The translations under genes and the position numbers were made by a program. DNA of 64,000 nt, taken from positions 2,604,001 to 2,668,000 of the forward strand of contig NZ_BDCO01000002.1 of the NCBI RefSeq assembly GCF_001613545.1. Direction: 5' to 3'. The notes below the pieces were generated by a model, which had not been told where the DNA came from, did no database searches, and was given only the letters and a program-made list of their open reading frames with translations. Origin of the DNA: Terrimicrobium sacchariphilum (GTDB lineage: Bacteria; Verrucomicrobiota; Verrucomicrobiia; Chthoniobacterales; Terrimicrobiaceae). Of this stretch, positions 7,964-16,266 are shown piece after piece. Within the stretch, counting starts at the first letter, position 1; each line of letters begins with the position of its first letter.

Positions 7964-9316
7964 TTATTTGGATGTTCTCGATGCGGTCGCTATGCGCAGC
8001 CAGAGACGCCAGACCAGGGAAACCGCTGCGACCCATAGACCCACGACAAATCCGATCCATACCCCGGCGGGGCCAATCCCCGTGTGAAACGCGAGGAAAT
8101 AGGAAATGGGCAACGCTACAGCCCAATAGGAGAAAATGCCGATAAACATCGGTACCCGTGTATCCTCAAATCCCCGCAAAGCTCCCGAGCAGACGATCTG
8201 AATGCCATCGACGATCTGAAAAATGCCTGCGAGCAAAAGAAGCTTGGTCGTCAAAGCAACCACCGCCGGGTCGCTGACAAAGGCCCGTGCAATCCAATGC
8301 CCGCCGAGGACAAAAACGAGTGTCGAAAGAAACATCAGCGACACGACCACCGACTGGGCGCCAATCGCGATCGGGAGAAAACGCTCCGATGCCTTGGCTC
8401 CTCGAGCCTGGCCGATACGCACGGCGACAGCTTGCGAAACGCCCAAGGGGATCATGAATACCGTGGCTGCGCAGGTGATGGCGATTTGGTGGGCGGCAAG
8501 CGGAACCACACCCGCCCAGCCCATCATGACCGAGCCAAACGAAAATCCCCCTACTTCCGCCAGGTGCATGGTACCCGCAGGCAGACCGATCTTGATGAGG
8601 GAGCGGATCTCTGCCCGGTCGCGAAAATCGAAGGGATTGTGGGGGCGATAACGGGCAAACTCCTGCGAGGACAAGATGAACGTTACAACGCCGAGCATGG
8701 TCACGATGCGAGATATGAGGGTTGCCACGCCAGCACCCTCGAGACCGAGAGCAGGAGCGCCCAGATTGCCATAGATGAAGACCCAGTTGAGAAAGATGTT
8801 GAGCAGTACACCGCCCATCATGATCCAAAACGGTTCCCAGGGATGTCCCAACGCTTCTGCGTAGCTCTTGGCTGCACTGGTCAGGTAGACCGGGATGACA
8901 GACCACGCACAAAGAAGCAGAAATGTTACGCAAGCCCGGTTGACCTCGGGGCTTTGGCCGAGCAGCGGCAATAGCGGAACGCCGCATTGGATGAGCAGGG
9001 CAACGAGGATACCCGTGGCCAGAGCGAGCACGGCTCCCCACTTGAGCGCTTGCCCGGCGGAATCAGGCTTGTCAGCCCCGAAAGCGTGCGAGGTGCGGAC
9101 GCTCACACCGGAGAGGAAGCCAAATCCAAAGACGAGGGGTACGGCCAGGACGGTATTGGCAAAAGCGCAGGCGGCGAGGGCAACCACTCCGACCTGACCC
9201 ACCATGACAGTATCTGCCACGCCCATGAGCATCTGGCCCGCATTGCCGGCGGCGATCGGGAAGGCCAGCGCCAGGGTGCGGCGGTTTTCTTGCAGGGAGC
9301 GGGTAAGGAGAGACAT
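7964..9316 (-). CDS. MATE family efflux transporter (NorM/DinF-like)
   Basis: A 450-residue integral membrane protein with about 12 hydrophobic segments in two related halves, typical of MATE exporters. The first helix carries FPIAAGNAGQMLMGVADTVM, the family's N-terminal signature, with a matching region in the second half (PAGTMHLAEVGGF). MATE proteins export cationic or amphipathic organic molecules in exchange for H+ or Na+. It is the first gene of a likely operon with the KS-alpha/KS-beta pair, so export of their product is a reasonable hypothesis. The start ATG at 9316 is divergent from the amidohydrolase gene. Confidence 0.93.
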   Translation of the reverse strand: MSLLTRSLQENRRTLALAFPIAAGNAGQMLMGVADTVMVGQVGVVALAACAFANTVLAVPLVFGFGFLSGVSVRTSHAFGADKPDSAGQALKWGAVLALATGILVALLIQCGVPLLPLLGQSPEVNRACVTFLLLCAWSVIPVYLTSAAKSYAEALGHPWEPFWIMMGGVLLNIFLNWVFIYGNLGAPALGLEGAGVATLISRIVTMLGVVTFILSSQEFARYRPHNPFDFRDRAEIRSLIKIGLPAGTMHLAEVGGFSFGSVMMGWAGVVPLAAHQIAITCAATVFMIPLGVSQAVAVRIGQARGAKASERFLPIAIGAQSVVVSLMFLSTLVFVLGGHWIARAFVSDPAVVALTTKLLLLAGIFQIVDGIQIVCSGALRGFEDTRVPMFIGIFSYWAVALPISYFLAFHTGIGPAGVWIGFVVGLWVAAVSLVWRLWLRIATASRTSK

Positions 9317-9501
9317 CGCGAGGAGACGGAGAAAGAATGGATTTCTGCTAGAGAGGCAGAAATCCGGTTATTTGGCGGCAAACGGCCGCGCGGATTTCAT
9401 CGAACCACGAACGGCGAAAGCGTTGGCGGATTTCGATGATTTCATGCCGACACGCTAGACATCGGGCGAGAGGAAGTCAATGGGACACCTTCTGGCTTTG
9501 C

Positions 9502-10749
9502 ATGCTGGGAATTCCTGCTTTGTTTTTTCCGGTGAGGACTCTCCGTGCCAGATTTGTTTTGCCCATTTCGCAGCCGCCGATCGAGGACGGCGCGGTGCAG
9601 ATTCATCAGGGGCGCATTGTGGCTGTCGGCGAGTGGAAGGATTTGCGCTGCGATGACGCAGAGGATCTCGGTGAGCGAGTACTCATGCCGGGCCTGATCA
9701 ATGCCCATTGCCATCTCGATTACTCGGGCATGCGCAACGCGATCCTCCAGCCGAGCAGCTTTTCCAATTGGGTGCGCCGCCTTAATGAGTTGAAGCGTAC
9801 GGTTTCGGACGACGACTACCTCGATGCGATAGCCTTTGGATTTTCCGAGCTGAAAAAATGGGGAACTACATCGGTATACAATATCGAGTCCTTCCCCGAA
9901 CTCATGGTGCGCATGCCGGCTCCACCTTTGCGGACGTGGTGGTTTTATGAACTGCTCGACATACGCTCGCGCGTTCATACCGACGATGTGGTAGCGGGTG
10001 CTCTCGCCTTTTTCGAGAGCCGCCCGCAATGGCTTGGCGGCTTTGGTCTTTCCCCGCATGCCCCTTACACCACCTCGCTGGGCTTGTATGAACTCTCCCG
10101 TGTGTGCTGTGAAAAATACGCGATGCCCCTAATGACGCATCTGGCGGAGACGATTGAGGAGTATGAGATGTTTGCCTCAGCCAGCGGGGTGCTCTACGAC
10201 TTTCTTGCGCCTCTGGGGCGCGATATGTCCGACACGGGCAAGGTGACGCCGATCCGTCATCTTTTCGACTCCGGCGCTTTGCCTGTTGGGGCCATCCTCA
10301 CCCATATGAATTTCGTCTCCGAGGACGACTGGGGGCTGCTGGCACAGCGGCATGCGGATTTCTCGGTGGTGCATTGTCCGATGTGCCATGAGTATTTCGG
10401 CCGCGAGTTTTTTCCGCTGGAGCGCTTCCGCGAAATCGGAATGAACCTCTGCTTGGGCACCGACAGTCTCGCGAGCAACAAAGCTCTCAATCTTTTTGAG
10501 GAAATGCGCATGCTGATGCAGAAGCATCCTTCAGTACGTCCGGAGGACGCGCTGGCCATGGTAACGGTTAATCCGGCCTTGGCGATCGGCCTGGCCGGTC
10601 AGCTTGGGGAATTGAAAGAGGGCGCATTTGCCGATCTCATCGCCCTGCCGTTTGATGGCAAGGGGAAAAGCCTCGTCGAGGCGGTGGTTGCAAACCGCAC
10701 GCAGGTGGAGTGGACTATGGTGAACGGTGGGGTTCAGCCTCCAGCCTAG
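9502..10749 (+). CDS. Amidohydrolase family protein (aminodeoxyfutalosine/adenosine deaminase-like)
   Basis: A metal-dependent hydrolase of the TRZ/ATZ (chlorohydrolase/deaminase) group, about 415 residues. Metal ligands appear in PGLINAHCHLDYSGM (HxH), in LMTHLAETIEEYEMF and in CLGTDSLASNKALNLF (final Asp). The HCHLDYS...FSNWVRRL arrangement resembles aminodeoxyfutalosine deaminases of the alternative menaquinone pathway, but S-adenosylhomocysteine or other adenine-nucleoside deaminases are alternatives. The start is uncertain: ATG 9502 or GTG 9532, the latter giving the compact family start VRTLRARFVLP; neither has a clear Shine-Dalgarno. Its last four bases overlap the convergent FUSC gene. 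Confidence 0.82.
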   Translation: MLGIPALFFPVRTLRARFVLPISQPPIEDGAVQIHQGRIVAVGEWKDLRCDDAEDLGERVLMPGLINAHCHLDYSGMRNAILQPSSFSNWVRRLNELKRTVSDDDYLDAIAFGFSELKKWGTTSVYNIESFPELMVRMPAPPLRTWWFYELLDIRSRVHTDDVVAGALAFFESRPQWLGGFGLSPHAPYTTSLGLYELSRVCCEKYAMPLMTHLAETIEEYEMFASASGVLYDFLAPLGRDMSDTGKVTPIRHLFDSGALPVGAILTHMNFVSEDDWGLLAQRHADFSVVHCPMCHEYFGREFFPLERFREIGMNLCLGTDSLASNKALNLFEEMRMLMQKHPSVRPEDALAMVTVNPALAIGLAGQLGELKEGAFADLIALPFDGKGKSLVEAVVANRTQVEWTMVNGGVQPPA

Positions 10750-12977
10750 AGCTTGAAATCCCCGAGATAGGAACTCAGCTTCAGCTCTGCGAGCTGCCTG
10801 TCGGCATTGGATATTTCCCGGCTTGTTTCGATGTACAGAGCACAAAATCCCAGGATGCGGAAGGCATCGATGATCGGATAGTCATTAGCAAGCATCCAGG
10901 TCCGAAACCGCGTCACCCAGCTGGTCCATTTTTGCATGGCTTCTTCCAGTGGCTTGGGCGCTACGGGTGCCGGGATCGCTGTTTGGAGAGATTTGGTGTG
11001 AGCCTCGAGGTGGGATTTCCAGAGATTCGCGATGTGGTCGGTCTGCTCTCTGGCTTCTTCGACAAACTGGGCCGGGAGCAATGGCGAAAGATTCCCCGAA
11101 AGGGCGAGCATGTGACTGCCGCAGAACTGGAGCGTCGCCATGTAGGCGGAAACCTTCTCCTGCTCCCCAGGCGGAACGAGAGGAGGCGTGAGATTTGATG
11201 ATCGTTGCGCGATCTCGGATGGGATCAAGGTCATGCGGGCGCGCTCCCACAACGCAAGCGACGTCGAACCCTCTGCCAGAATTTTCTGGCAGAACCTGAT
11301 AAACTCGAAGAATCGATCGCGAATTTCAAACTGCGGTAGCGACGGCCATAACAGCCGTTGGATCACCGCAGAAAGGAGAAGTGCCAGCACGATGCCAAAA
11401 AACAGGTCGGCGATGGATTGAAACTGCACGGGCTTCTGAGCATTCAGTCCGAGCACGCCAACGATACTCAAAAGCCCGAACTGCATGGGAATCGTCATTC
11501 CGCGGGTTTTGTAAGTAAGGTATCCCCAGAGAAACAGCGCCGCAAAGAGCAGGGTGTTTGTCACCTCATAGCTCGCCATCATCGGCGTGGCAAAAAGCAG
11601 AAGGATACACAGGATCGCCATGCTCGCTGTCGCGTAGATCACATAGTGAAAGGCTCGCATGTCGCCACGACCGCCCGGGCTGGCGGCGTTGAACGCCGTG
11701 AAGACCCACGCTCCGAGAATGAACATCGACTGGCCTGGAGGATTCAGCCAGTTGGAAATGACCATCGCGAGGATGGTAGCCACCGCAGACTTGACCCCTG
11801 CTTTGATCCAGAATGGCGGTGGGAGAGGGGGAAGCAGGGCGTCGATTTCCTGTCGGGAGAATACCGGTTTCTCGGGAATGCTGTCCACCAACTGGTGAAT
11901 GTGCTCCAGCTGAGCACGGACAGAATCCATGGCGAGTCCGTGGAGGCCGACTTCCAGTGCCTCCTCCACGGTGACGTTCTTGAGGGCGATGTCATGGCGG
12001 AGTCTCTGGACAGCTTCCTCAAAGTGTTTCAACGCAAGATGGATGGCTTCTCGAGATTTGCTCCGACTTTCCACCGTGGTACTGGGGTGCCCGAGGTCTT
12101 CCAGCGCAGTGCCGATCGCATGATGCAGTTCCTCCAACGGCTCGGCAAGGCATGGCCTGTATTTGGAATCCGCCGGAAGCGTGTGGGAAAGAGTCGCGAT
12201 GGCGTTGCCAATGCGGCTCAGGCAGGTCGTAACATCAAAGTAGATCGGCAGTCGTTTGCGAAAGGCCGAGCTTTCTTTTGAACCAAACTCCAGCAGGGTA
12301 CGCAAAGCGGTGATGCGCTCTGGAAAAACCCGGATGCGGGCCAGGGCAGACGGATTTTGCCCCTCAAGGAGTATGCGTGAGCTGTTGCAAAAGCACTGGT
12401 GCAGATCACGAAAGGCTTTTTGTACATTCGCCAGAAACTCGGTGCGGGCAAACCTTGGCCAAAGTGTGCTTTGAACAAGTACGGTGACAATGATGCCAAG
12501 TGAGACCTCCTCGATACGCCACAGCATGTATTTCCATGAGGAGTCGGGGTTCCCAAAACCATTGCCTGCAACGACCGCCGTTGTCAGGCCCGCGAGCATG
12601 AACGCGTAGGGGTATCGGCTTTGTCCCATCATGGCCGTACAGCTCCCCACGATCGAACCGAGCAGCAGGAGATAGATGACGGGATTCTGTTCCAGACTGC
12701 CCGTCAGTAAATACCCCATGAGGCCGCCGACGATCGTGCCAATGAAACGAAAGAGCGCCTTCTCTGCGACAGCCCCAACATATTGGGCGATCATCAGAAC
12801 GAAGGTAGTGATGACCGCCCAGGTGGGGTTATCCAGCCTGATATAGAGGGCGATGAAAAATGCCAGCGTGCCAGCTAGTCCGAACTTTATGCCGTATTTG
12901 CAAGCTTCCCAGTCGATCCAGCTTTCTGCCGCGACTGGAGCGGGAGCTGTCGGTCGGGGAGTCGCGAGGTTGGCCAT
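10746..12977 (-). CDS. FUSC-family transporter, AaeB/YccS-like
   Basis: A 743-residue membrane protein with two blocks of about six transmembrane helices, one starting near residue 25 and the second at about residue 395, separated by long soluble helical regions. This is the duplicated FUSC/aromatic-acid-exporter architecture of AaeB. The N-terminal block contains RLDNPTWAVITTFVLMIAQ, the family's conserved helix. The ATG at 12977 (MANLATPRP) is preferred to the extended frame at 13016. It diverges from genes for a DUF1656 protein and an HlyD-like adaptor, the expected partners of an AaeXAB-type pump. Substrates in this family are aromatic carboxylic acids; the one here is unknown. Confidence 0.88.
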   Translation of the reverse strand: MANLATPRPTAPAPVAAESWIDWEACKYGIKFGLAGTLAFFIALYIRLDNPTWAVITTFVLMIAQYVGAVAEKALFRFIGTIVGGLMGYLLTGSLEQNPVIYLLLLGSIVGSCTAMMGQSRYPYAFMLAGLTTAVVAGNGFGNPDSSWKYMLWRIEEVSLGIIVTVLVQSTLWPRFARTEFLANVQKAFRDLHQCFCNSSRILLEGQNPSALARIRVFPERITALRTLLEFGSKESSAFRKRLPIYFDVTTCLSRIGNAIATLSHTLPADSKYRPCLAEPLEELHHAIGTALEDLGHPSTTVESRSKSREAIHLALKHFEEAVQRLRHDIALKNVTVEEALEVGLHGLAMDSVRAQLEHIHQLVDSIPEKPVFSRQEIDALLPPLPPPFWIKAGVKSAVATILAMVISNWLNPPGQSMFILGAWVFTAFNAASPGGRGDMRAFHYVIYATASMAILCILLLFATPMMASYEVTNTLLFAALFLWGYLTYKTRGMTIPMQFGLLSIVGVLGLNAQKPVQFQSIADLFFGIVLALLLSAVIQRLLWPSLPQFEIRDRFFEFIRFCQKILAEGSTSLALWERARMTLIPSEIAQRSSNLTPPLVPPGEQEKVSAYMATLQFCGSHMLALSGNLSPLLPAQFVEEAREQTDHIANLWKSHLEAHTKSLQTAIPAPVAPKPLEEAMQKWTSWVTRFRTWMLANDYPIIDAFRILGFCALYIETSREISNADRQLAELKLSSYLGDFKL

Positions 12978-13076
12978 CCGGCAGAGACTAGAGCCTTGCG
13001 ATGGCGCTCGTGTCAATGTCGCGATGAAGTCTACCGCGCACTTGCCATAGCGCCATTGGCATGAAAGAAAAGCAAC

Positions 13077-13292
13077 GTGCTACCGAGCCTCCACAACGCA
13101 GAGATAGCGATCGGTGATTTTCTCTTTCCTTGGGGAATGGTGGTCTCCGCTCTCGGTTTTCTGCTCGCGTTTTTTGTGGTGCAACTGCTCGAGCGCCTCG
13201 AGTTGACCCGGAACATCTGGCATCTGCCCCTCTTTTTTGTCGCTTTGTCGGTGCTTTTTGGAAGCTTGCTCGGCCTGATTTTCGCCCCGTAA
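13077..13292 (+). CDS. DUF1656 small membrane protein (AaeX-like)
   Basis: 71 residues with two hydrophobic helices (about 20-37 and 48-69) joined by ERLELTRNIWHLPLFFVAL. This short two-helix form with a WHxPLF motif is DUF1656, the AaeX family that accompanies AaeA/AaeB-type efflux systems. It starts with GTG at 13077, preceded by a purine-rich AAAGAAAAG. Its TAA overlaps the ATG of the HlyD-like gene (TAATG), so the two are co-translated. The role is probably structural within the efflux complex; it has no known catalytic function. Confidence 0.82.
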   Translation: MLPSLHNAEIAIGDFLFPWGMVVSALGFLLAFFVVQLLERLELTRNIWHLPLFFVALSVLFGSLLGLIFAP

Positions 13293-14158
13293 TGAATAGC
13301 GCTGTACGCAATTACCTTATTACAACAGCCGTCGTCGTGCTGGCCATCGGAGCCAGCATCCTGATGTACGTGCGTTATGTGAACAAGCCTTGGACTCGGG
13401 ATGCCCAGGTACGAGCCAATGTCGTGGGTATCGCTCCCCGTGTCTCCGGGCCGATCATTCAGATCCCCATCCGAGACAACCAGACAGTCAAAAGAGGGGA
13501 TCTGTTGTTTGAGATCGATCCCGCGACATTCCAGGCGGCATTGGATAATGCATTGGCGAATCTCAAACAGGCTCAGGCTTCGCAGATCAAAGCCCAGCAG
13601 ACGCTCCAGAGGCAGACGGAGCTTTATGAGACAAAGGTTATCGACCTGCAGACATTCCAGGATACCCAGGATGATGCTCTAGCCGCAGACGCCGATGTGG
13701 CCGCAGCCCAGGCCAATCTGGAAACCGCTCAGCTCAATCTCGGCTATACCAAGGTCTTCGCGCCTGTCGATGGATATTTGACCAACGTCAATACCAGCGT
13801 CGGCACATACGTGAATGCCGGAGAGCAACTTCTTGCGCTGGTCGATGGCAGCTCATTTTGGATTGCCGCCTATTTCAAGGAAACCCAGCTAAAGCATCTC
13901 GTGGAGGGTGCAAAAGTCCGCCTGACCATGATGGGGCACGAGTCCCAGCCGTTCCAAGGCGTAGTCAATAGTCTCGCGTGGGGTATTTACCTCTCCGATG
14001 GTGCGACGGTGGATTTGCTCCCGCAGGTGAGCCAGACGATTGACTGGGTGCGTCTTCCCAATCGGTTCCCGGTCCGTATCGATGTGCAGGGAGCGACTCC
14101 GGTCCCTTTGCGCATCGGGCAGACGATTTCCGTGGCAGTCGAGCAATCCCGGCCATGA
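13292..14158 (+). CDS. HlyD-family periplasmic adaptor (AaeA-like)
   Basis: 288 residues. An N-terminal membrane anchor (about 7-26) is followed by a first lipoyl half-motif (GIAPRVSGPIIQIPIRDNQ) and a coiled-coil hairpin rich in Ala/Gln (about 80-140). A second lipoyl segment (FAPVDGYLTNVNTSVGTYVN) and a beta-barrel domain complete it. This is the standard membrane-fusion/adaptor protein of inner-membrane exporters. The start is fixed by the one-base overlap with the preceding DUF1656 stop. With the divergent FUSC gene it would form a tripartite aromatic-acid efflux pump together with an outer-membrane channel encoded elsewhere. Confidence 0.92.
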   Translation: MNSAVRNYLITTAVVVLAIGASILMYVRYVNKPWTRDAQVRANVVGIAPRVSGPIIQIPIRDNQTVKRGDLLFEIDPATFQAALDNALANLKQAQASQIKAQQTLQRQTELYETKVIDLQTFQDTQDDALAADADVAAAQANLETAQLNLGYTKVFAPVDGYLTNVNTSVGTYVNAGEQLLALVDGSSFWIAAYFKETQLKHLVEGAKVRLTMMGHESQPFQGVVNSLAWGIYLSDGATVDLLPQVSQTIDWVRLPNRFPVRIDVQGATPVPLRIGQTISVAVEQSRP

Positions 14159-14200
14159 TGCCGGGTTATGACGGGTCCTTTCCACGCCATTCATGACGAT

Positions 14201-14509
14201 ATGAGAACACTCGCTTTGTTGTCGGCGATCTTCCTCGTTCTAGGGGCGGGTTCCGCTCCGGCCCAGTTTTTCCTGTTCGATAATCCACCGGTGATCGTGG
14301 TGAACAAGGGAAAAGCCAAAACCTTCGATCCCTACTACAACCAGTCAAAATCCTCGTATGGGAAAAAACCCGTCTACTACGAGACAAAGGAGACGGTGAA
14401 AAAGGGCGACAAGGTCACCAAGAAAGTCACGATCCGGGACCAATACGGCAACGTTGTTTACAAAGACAAGACGACCAAGACGGAAAAGAAAAAAAAGAAA
14501 AAGAAATGA
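14201..14509 (+). CDS. Small secreted protein with lysine-rich tail
   Basis: 102 residues starting at the ATG of MRTLALLSAIFLVLGAGSAPAQ, a clear Sec signal peptide. The mature part is hydrophilic and rich in Tyr, Lys and Thr, and ends in a run of lysines after TTKTEK, giving a strongly basic C-terminus. No domain is recognised. The frame is open 11 codons upstream, but only this start places the signal peptide at the N-terminus. It overlaps the next gene by 4 bases (ATGA). A periplasmic or surface protein that binds an anionic partner would fit the charge, but that is inference. Confidence 0.7.
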   Translation: MRTLALLSAIFLVLGAGSAPAQFFLFDNPPVIVVNKGKAKTFDPYYNQSKSSYGKKPVYYETKETVKKGDKVTKKVTIRDQYGNVVYKDKTTKTEKKKKKKK

Positions 14510-14856
14510 AAGCTTTTCTGATCCTCATCCTGGCCGCAGGGCTGGCTTCCGCTGGAATGGCTTCCGATCTCGACTTTGATCTTGTCAATAAGACGAGTCG
14601 GGACTTTGAAGCCATCTACATCTCCTCCTCTGCCGAAAAATCATGGCATGGCAACCTTTTGGCCGACGGGAGGAAGCTTGACCCCAGAGATACGCTGAAA
14701 ATCCGGTTTTCGGACAAAGAGACCTCGCCGACCTGGGACATCAACATAGTCGATGCCGATGGGCTTTCTGTGGCTTTTGACGATGTGAAGCTCGCTGGCG
14801 CCCAAAGAATCATCCTCACGGAGTCGGAAGGAAAACTCGTCGCTACTGTTGAGTAG
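14506..14856 (+). CDS. Small secreted protein, unknown
   Basis: 116 residues with signal peptide MKAFLILILAAGLASAGMA. The mature domain (about 95 residues) reads as an all-beta fold with LDFDLVNKTSRDFEAIYISS at its start and a short TWDINIVDADG segment, similar to small periplasmic proteins of unknown function that are sometimes loosely annotated. The ATGA overlap with the preceding lysine-rich protein suggests they are made together. No enzymatic motif is visible. Confidence 0.7.
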   Translation: MKAFLILILAAGLASAGMASDLDFDLVNKTSRDFEAIYISSSAEKSWHGNLLADGRKLDPRDTLKIRFSDKETSPTWDINIVDADGLSVAFDDVKLAGAQRIILTESEGKLVATVE

Positions 14857-14981
14857 CCAGCGGGACCGGTCGAGCGGAGGAGCTAGGGGTATGCCCTGAT
14901 CGGGCTCTCAGGGCAGGCAAGATTTCGTCAAATCGTTTGCACCATACGCCCGGTGGGCGTTCGGTTAACGTAAAGAAAAGC

Positions 14982-16163
14982 ATGCCTGCGGCAATCGATT
15001 CTTGCGTCGTTTTCCCCGAGGCAGCGACGACCTTCATGAAATCTCCCATCGACCCAAATATCATTCCCCTGGATCAGAAGTACCGAGACGAATTTTTGGG
15101 AGTTTTGGCGCACGAGTTGAGAAACCCGCTGGCTCCGTTACGCAATGGCCTGGAGATCATCCGACGGTCGCAGTCCGATCCAAAAATTGTCCACGAGGCC
15201 CTTGAAGTCATGGACCGGCAGTTGCAACAGCTTTCGGGTTTGATCGATGGTCTCGTTGAGGCCAGCAACCTCCGGCAGGGGCTTGTCGAGCTCAAGGTCG
15301 AGACACTCAATATCGGGAGTATTATCGAGGAGTCGGTAAAATCAATTGGCGCCCGGCTCGCGGAAGGCGGCCCGAAGCTGATATTTACGCCGTTGGCAGA
15401 ACCGCTCCTTGTGGAGGGTGATCCCAAGCGGATCAGGCAAATCCTGGTCAACCTGATCGAAAACGCCGTGAAGTATACCGGACGGGACGGGTGCATCGAA
15501 GTCGATGCACATGGGGAATCCGGAGAAGTTGAGATTTCCGTGAAGGATGATGGCATTGGCATTCCTCAGGAGAAACTCGGTGAGATATTCGAGCTGTTCT
15601 CGAAAGCAGATCACTCTCTGGAGCGAGGCCAGGATGGCCTCGGGCTGGGTTTGTCGATTGTTCGCGGTCTGGTCGAGCTTCACGGAGGTTCAGTCGAAGC
15701 TCACAGCGTAGGGCCTGGAGCAGGGAGTCAATTCATCGTGCGCCTGCCGCAGGCAACGTCGGGCGTGGATTCTCCGCGGATTTCCGAGAAACGGCGAGTG
15801 CTGGTGGTTGATGACAATCGCGACTGTGCGTCGAGCCTGGCCATGATGCTCGGAATCATGGGATTTGAAACCGAGACGGCTGCGGATGGTGTCGAGGCAT
15901 TGCGCACCGCTGCCGCTTACCGTCCGGACGCCATCTTCCTTGATATCGCGATGCCCAAGCTCAACGGTTACGACGTTTGCAAGGTGATCCGAGAACAGGC
16001 TTGGGGAAAAGACCCGGTCGTCATTGCGCTCACTGGCTGGGGGCAGAACGACGATATCGAGCGATCCCGAGAAGCGGGCTTTGATCATCATCTGGTCAAA
16101 CCCATTGAGCTTGCCTCGCTTGAGCCGATTGTGAGGGAAATCAAGGCGGTTCATTCGGCATAA
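14982..16163 (+). CDS. Soluble hybrid histidine kinase / response regulator
   Basis: About 393 residues without membrane segments. HisKA begins at KYRDEFLGVLAHELRNPLAP (phospho-accepting His). HATPase_c follows with the N box LIENAVKYTG, G1 VKDDGIGIP and G2 GLGLGLSIVRG. A C-terminal receiver starts at RVLVVDDNRDCASSL, with phospho-acceptor Asp in AIFLDIAMPKLNG and the conserved Lys in HHLVKPIE. No sensor domain precedes the kinase, so the input must come from a partner protein or its short N-terminus. Start choice is uncertain: ATG 14982 or ATG 15036; a TTG at 14937 is also in frame. Confidence 0.88.
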   Translation: MPAAIDSCVVFPEAATTFMKSPIDPNIIPLDQKYRDEFLGVLAHELRNPLAPLRNGLEIIRRSQSDPKIVHEALEVMDRQLQQLSGLIDGLVEASNLRQGLVELKVETLNIGSIIEESVKSIGARLAEGGPKLIFTPLAEPLLVEGDPKRIRQILVNLIENAVKYTGRDGCIEVDAHGESGEVEISVKDDGIGIPQEKLGEIFELFSKADHSLERGQDGLGLGLSIVRGLVELHGGSVEAHSVGPGAGSQFIVRLPQATSGVDSPRISEKRRVLVVDDNRDCASSLAMMLGIMGFETETAADGVEALRTAAAYRPDAIFLDIAMPKLNGYDVCKVIREQAWGKDPVVIALTGWGQNDDIERSREAGFDHHLVKPIELASLEPIVREIKAVHSA

Positions 16164-16210
16164 CCGGACGGATTTTTTTCAGTCCGGCCCGAGGTTTCCC
16201 TCGGGGAAAC
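16164..16210 (+). terminator. Two hairpins after the hybrid kinase gene
   Basis: Immediately after the kinase TAA, arms CCGGAC (16164-16169) and GTCCGG (16182-16187) flank a T-rich loop. Then GTTTCCC (16194-16200) and GGGAAAC (16204-16210) flank TCG. There is no trailing T-run, so intrinsic termination is only possible, not clear. Confidence 0.3.
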
Positions 16211-16226
16211 GGAATTTACTCGCCCA

Positions 16227-16246
16227 AAATGAGCATATGCTCATTT
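16227..16246. promoter_or_regulatory. 20-bp perfect palindrome, putative operator of the CobW operon
   Basis: The sequence AAATGAGCATATGCTCATTT is its own reverse complement over all 20 bases and lies 20 bases upstream of the CobW gene start. Its core GAGCATATGCTC recurs at 19029-19040 in front of the DUF134 HTH gene and the thioesterase gene. The perfect symmetry, placement and repetition point to the binding site of a dimeric regulator. Confidence 0.7.
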
Positions 16247-16266
16247 ATTTGGCAGATAAATTCCGT

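Noticed and set aside
11358-12281. 307-codon plus-strand frame inside the FUSC gene
   Set aside because: Antisense shadow of a membrane-protein gene with clear family structure.
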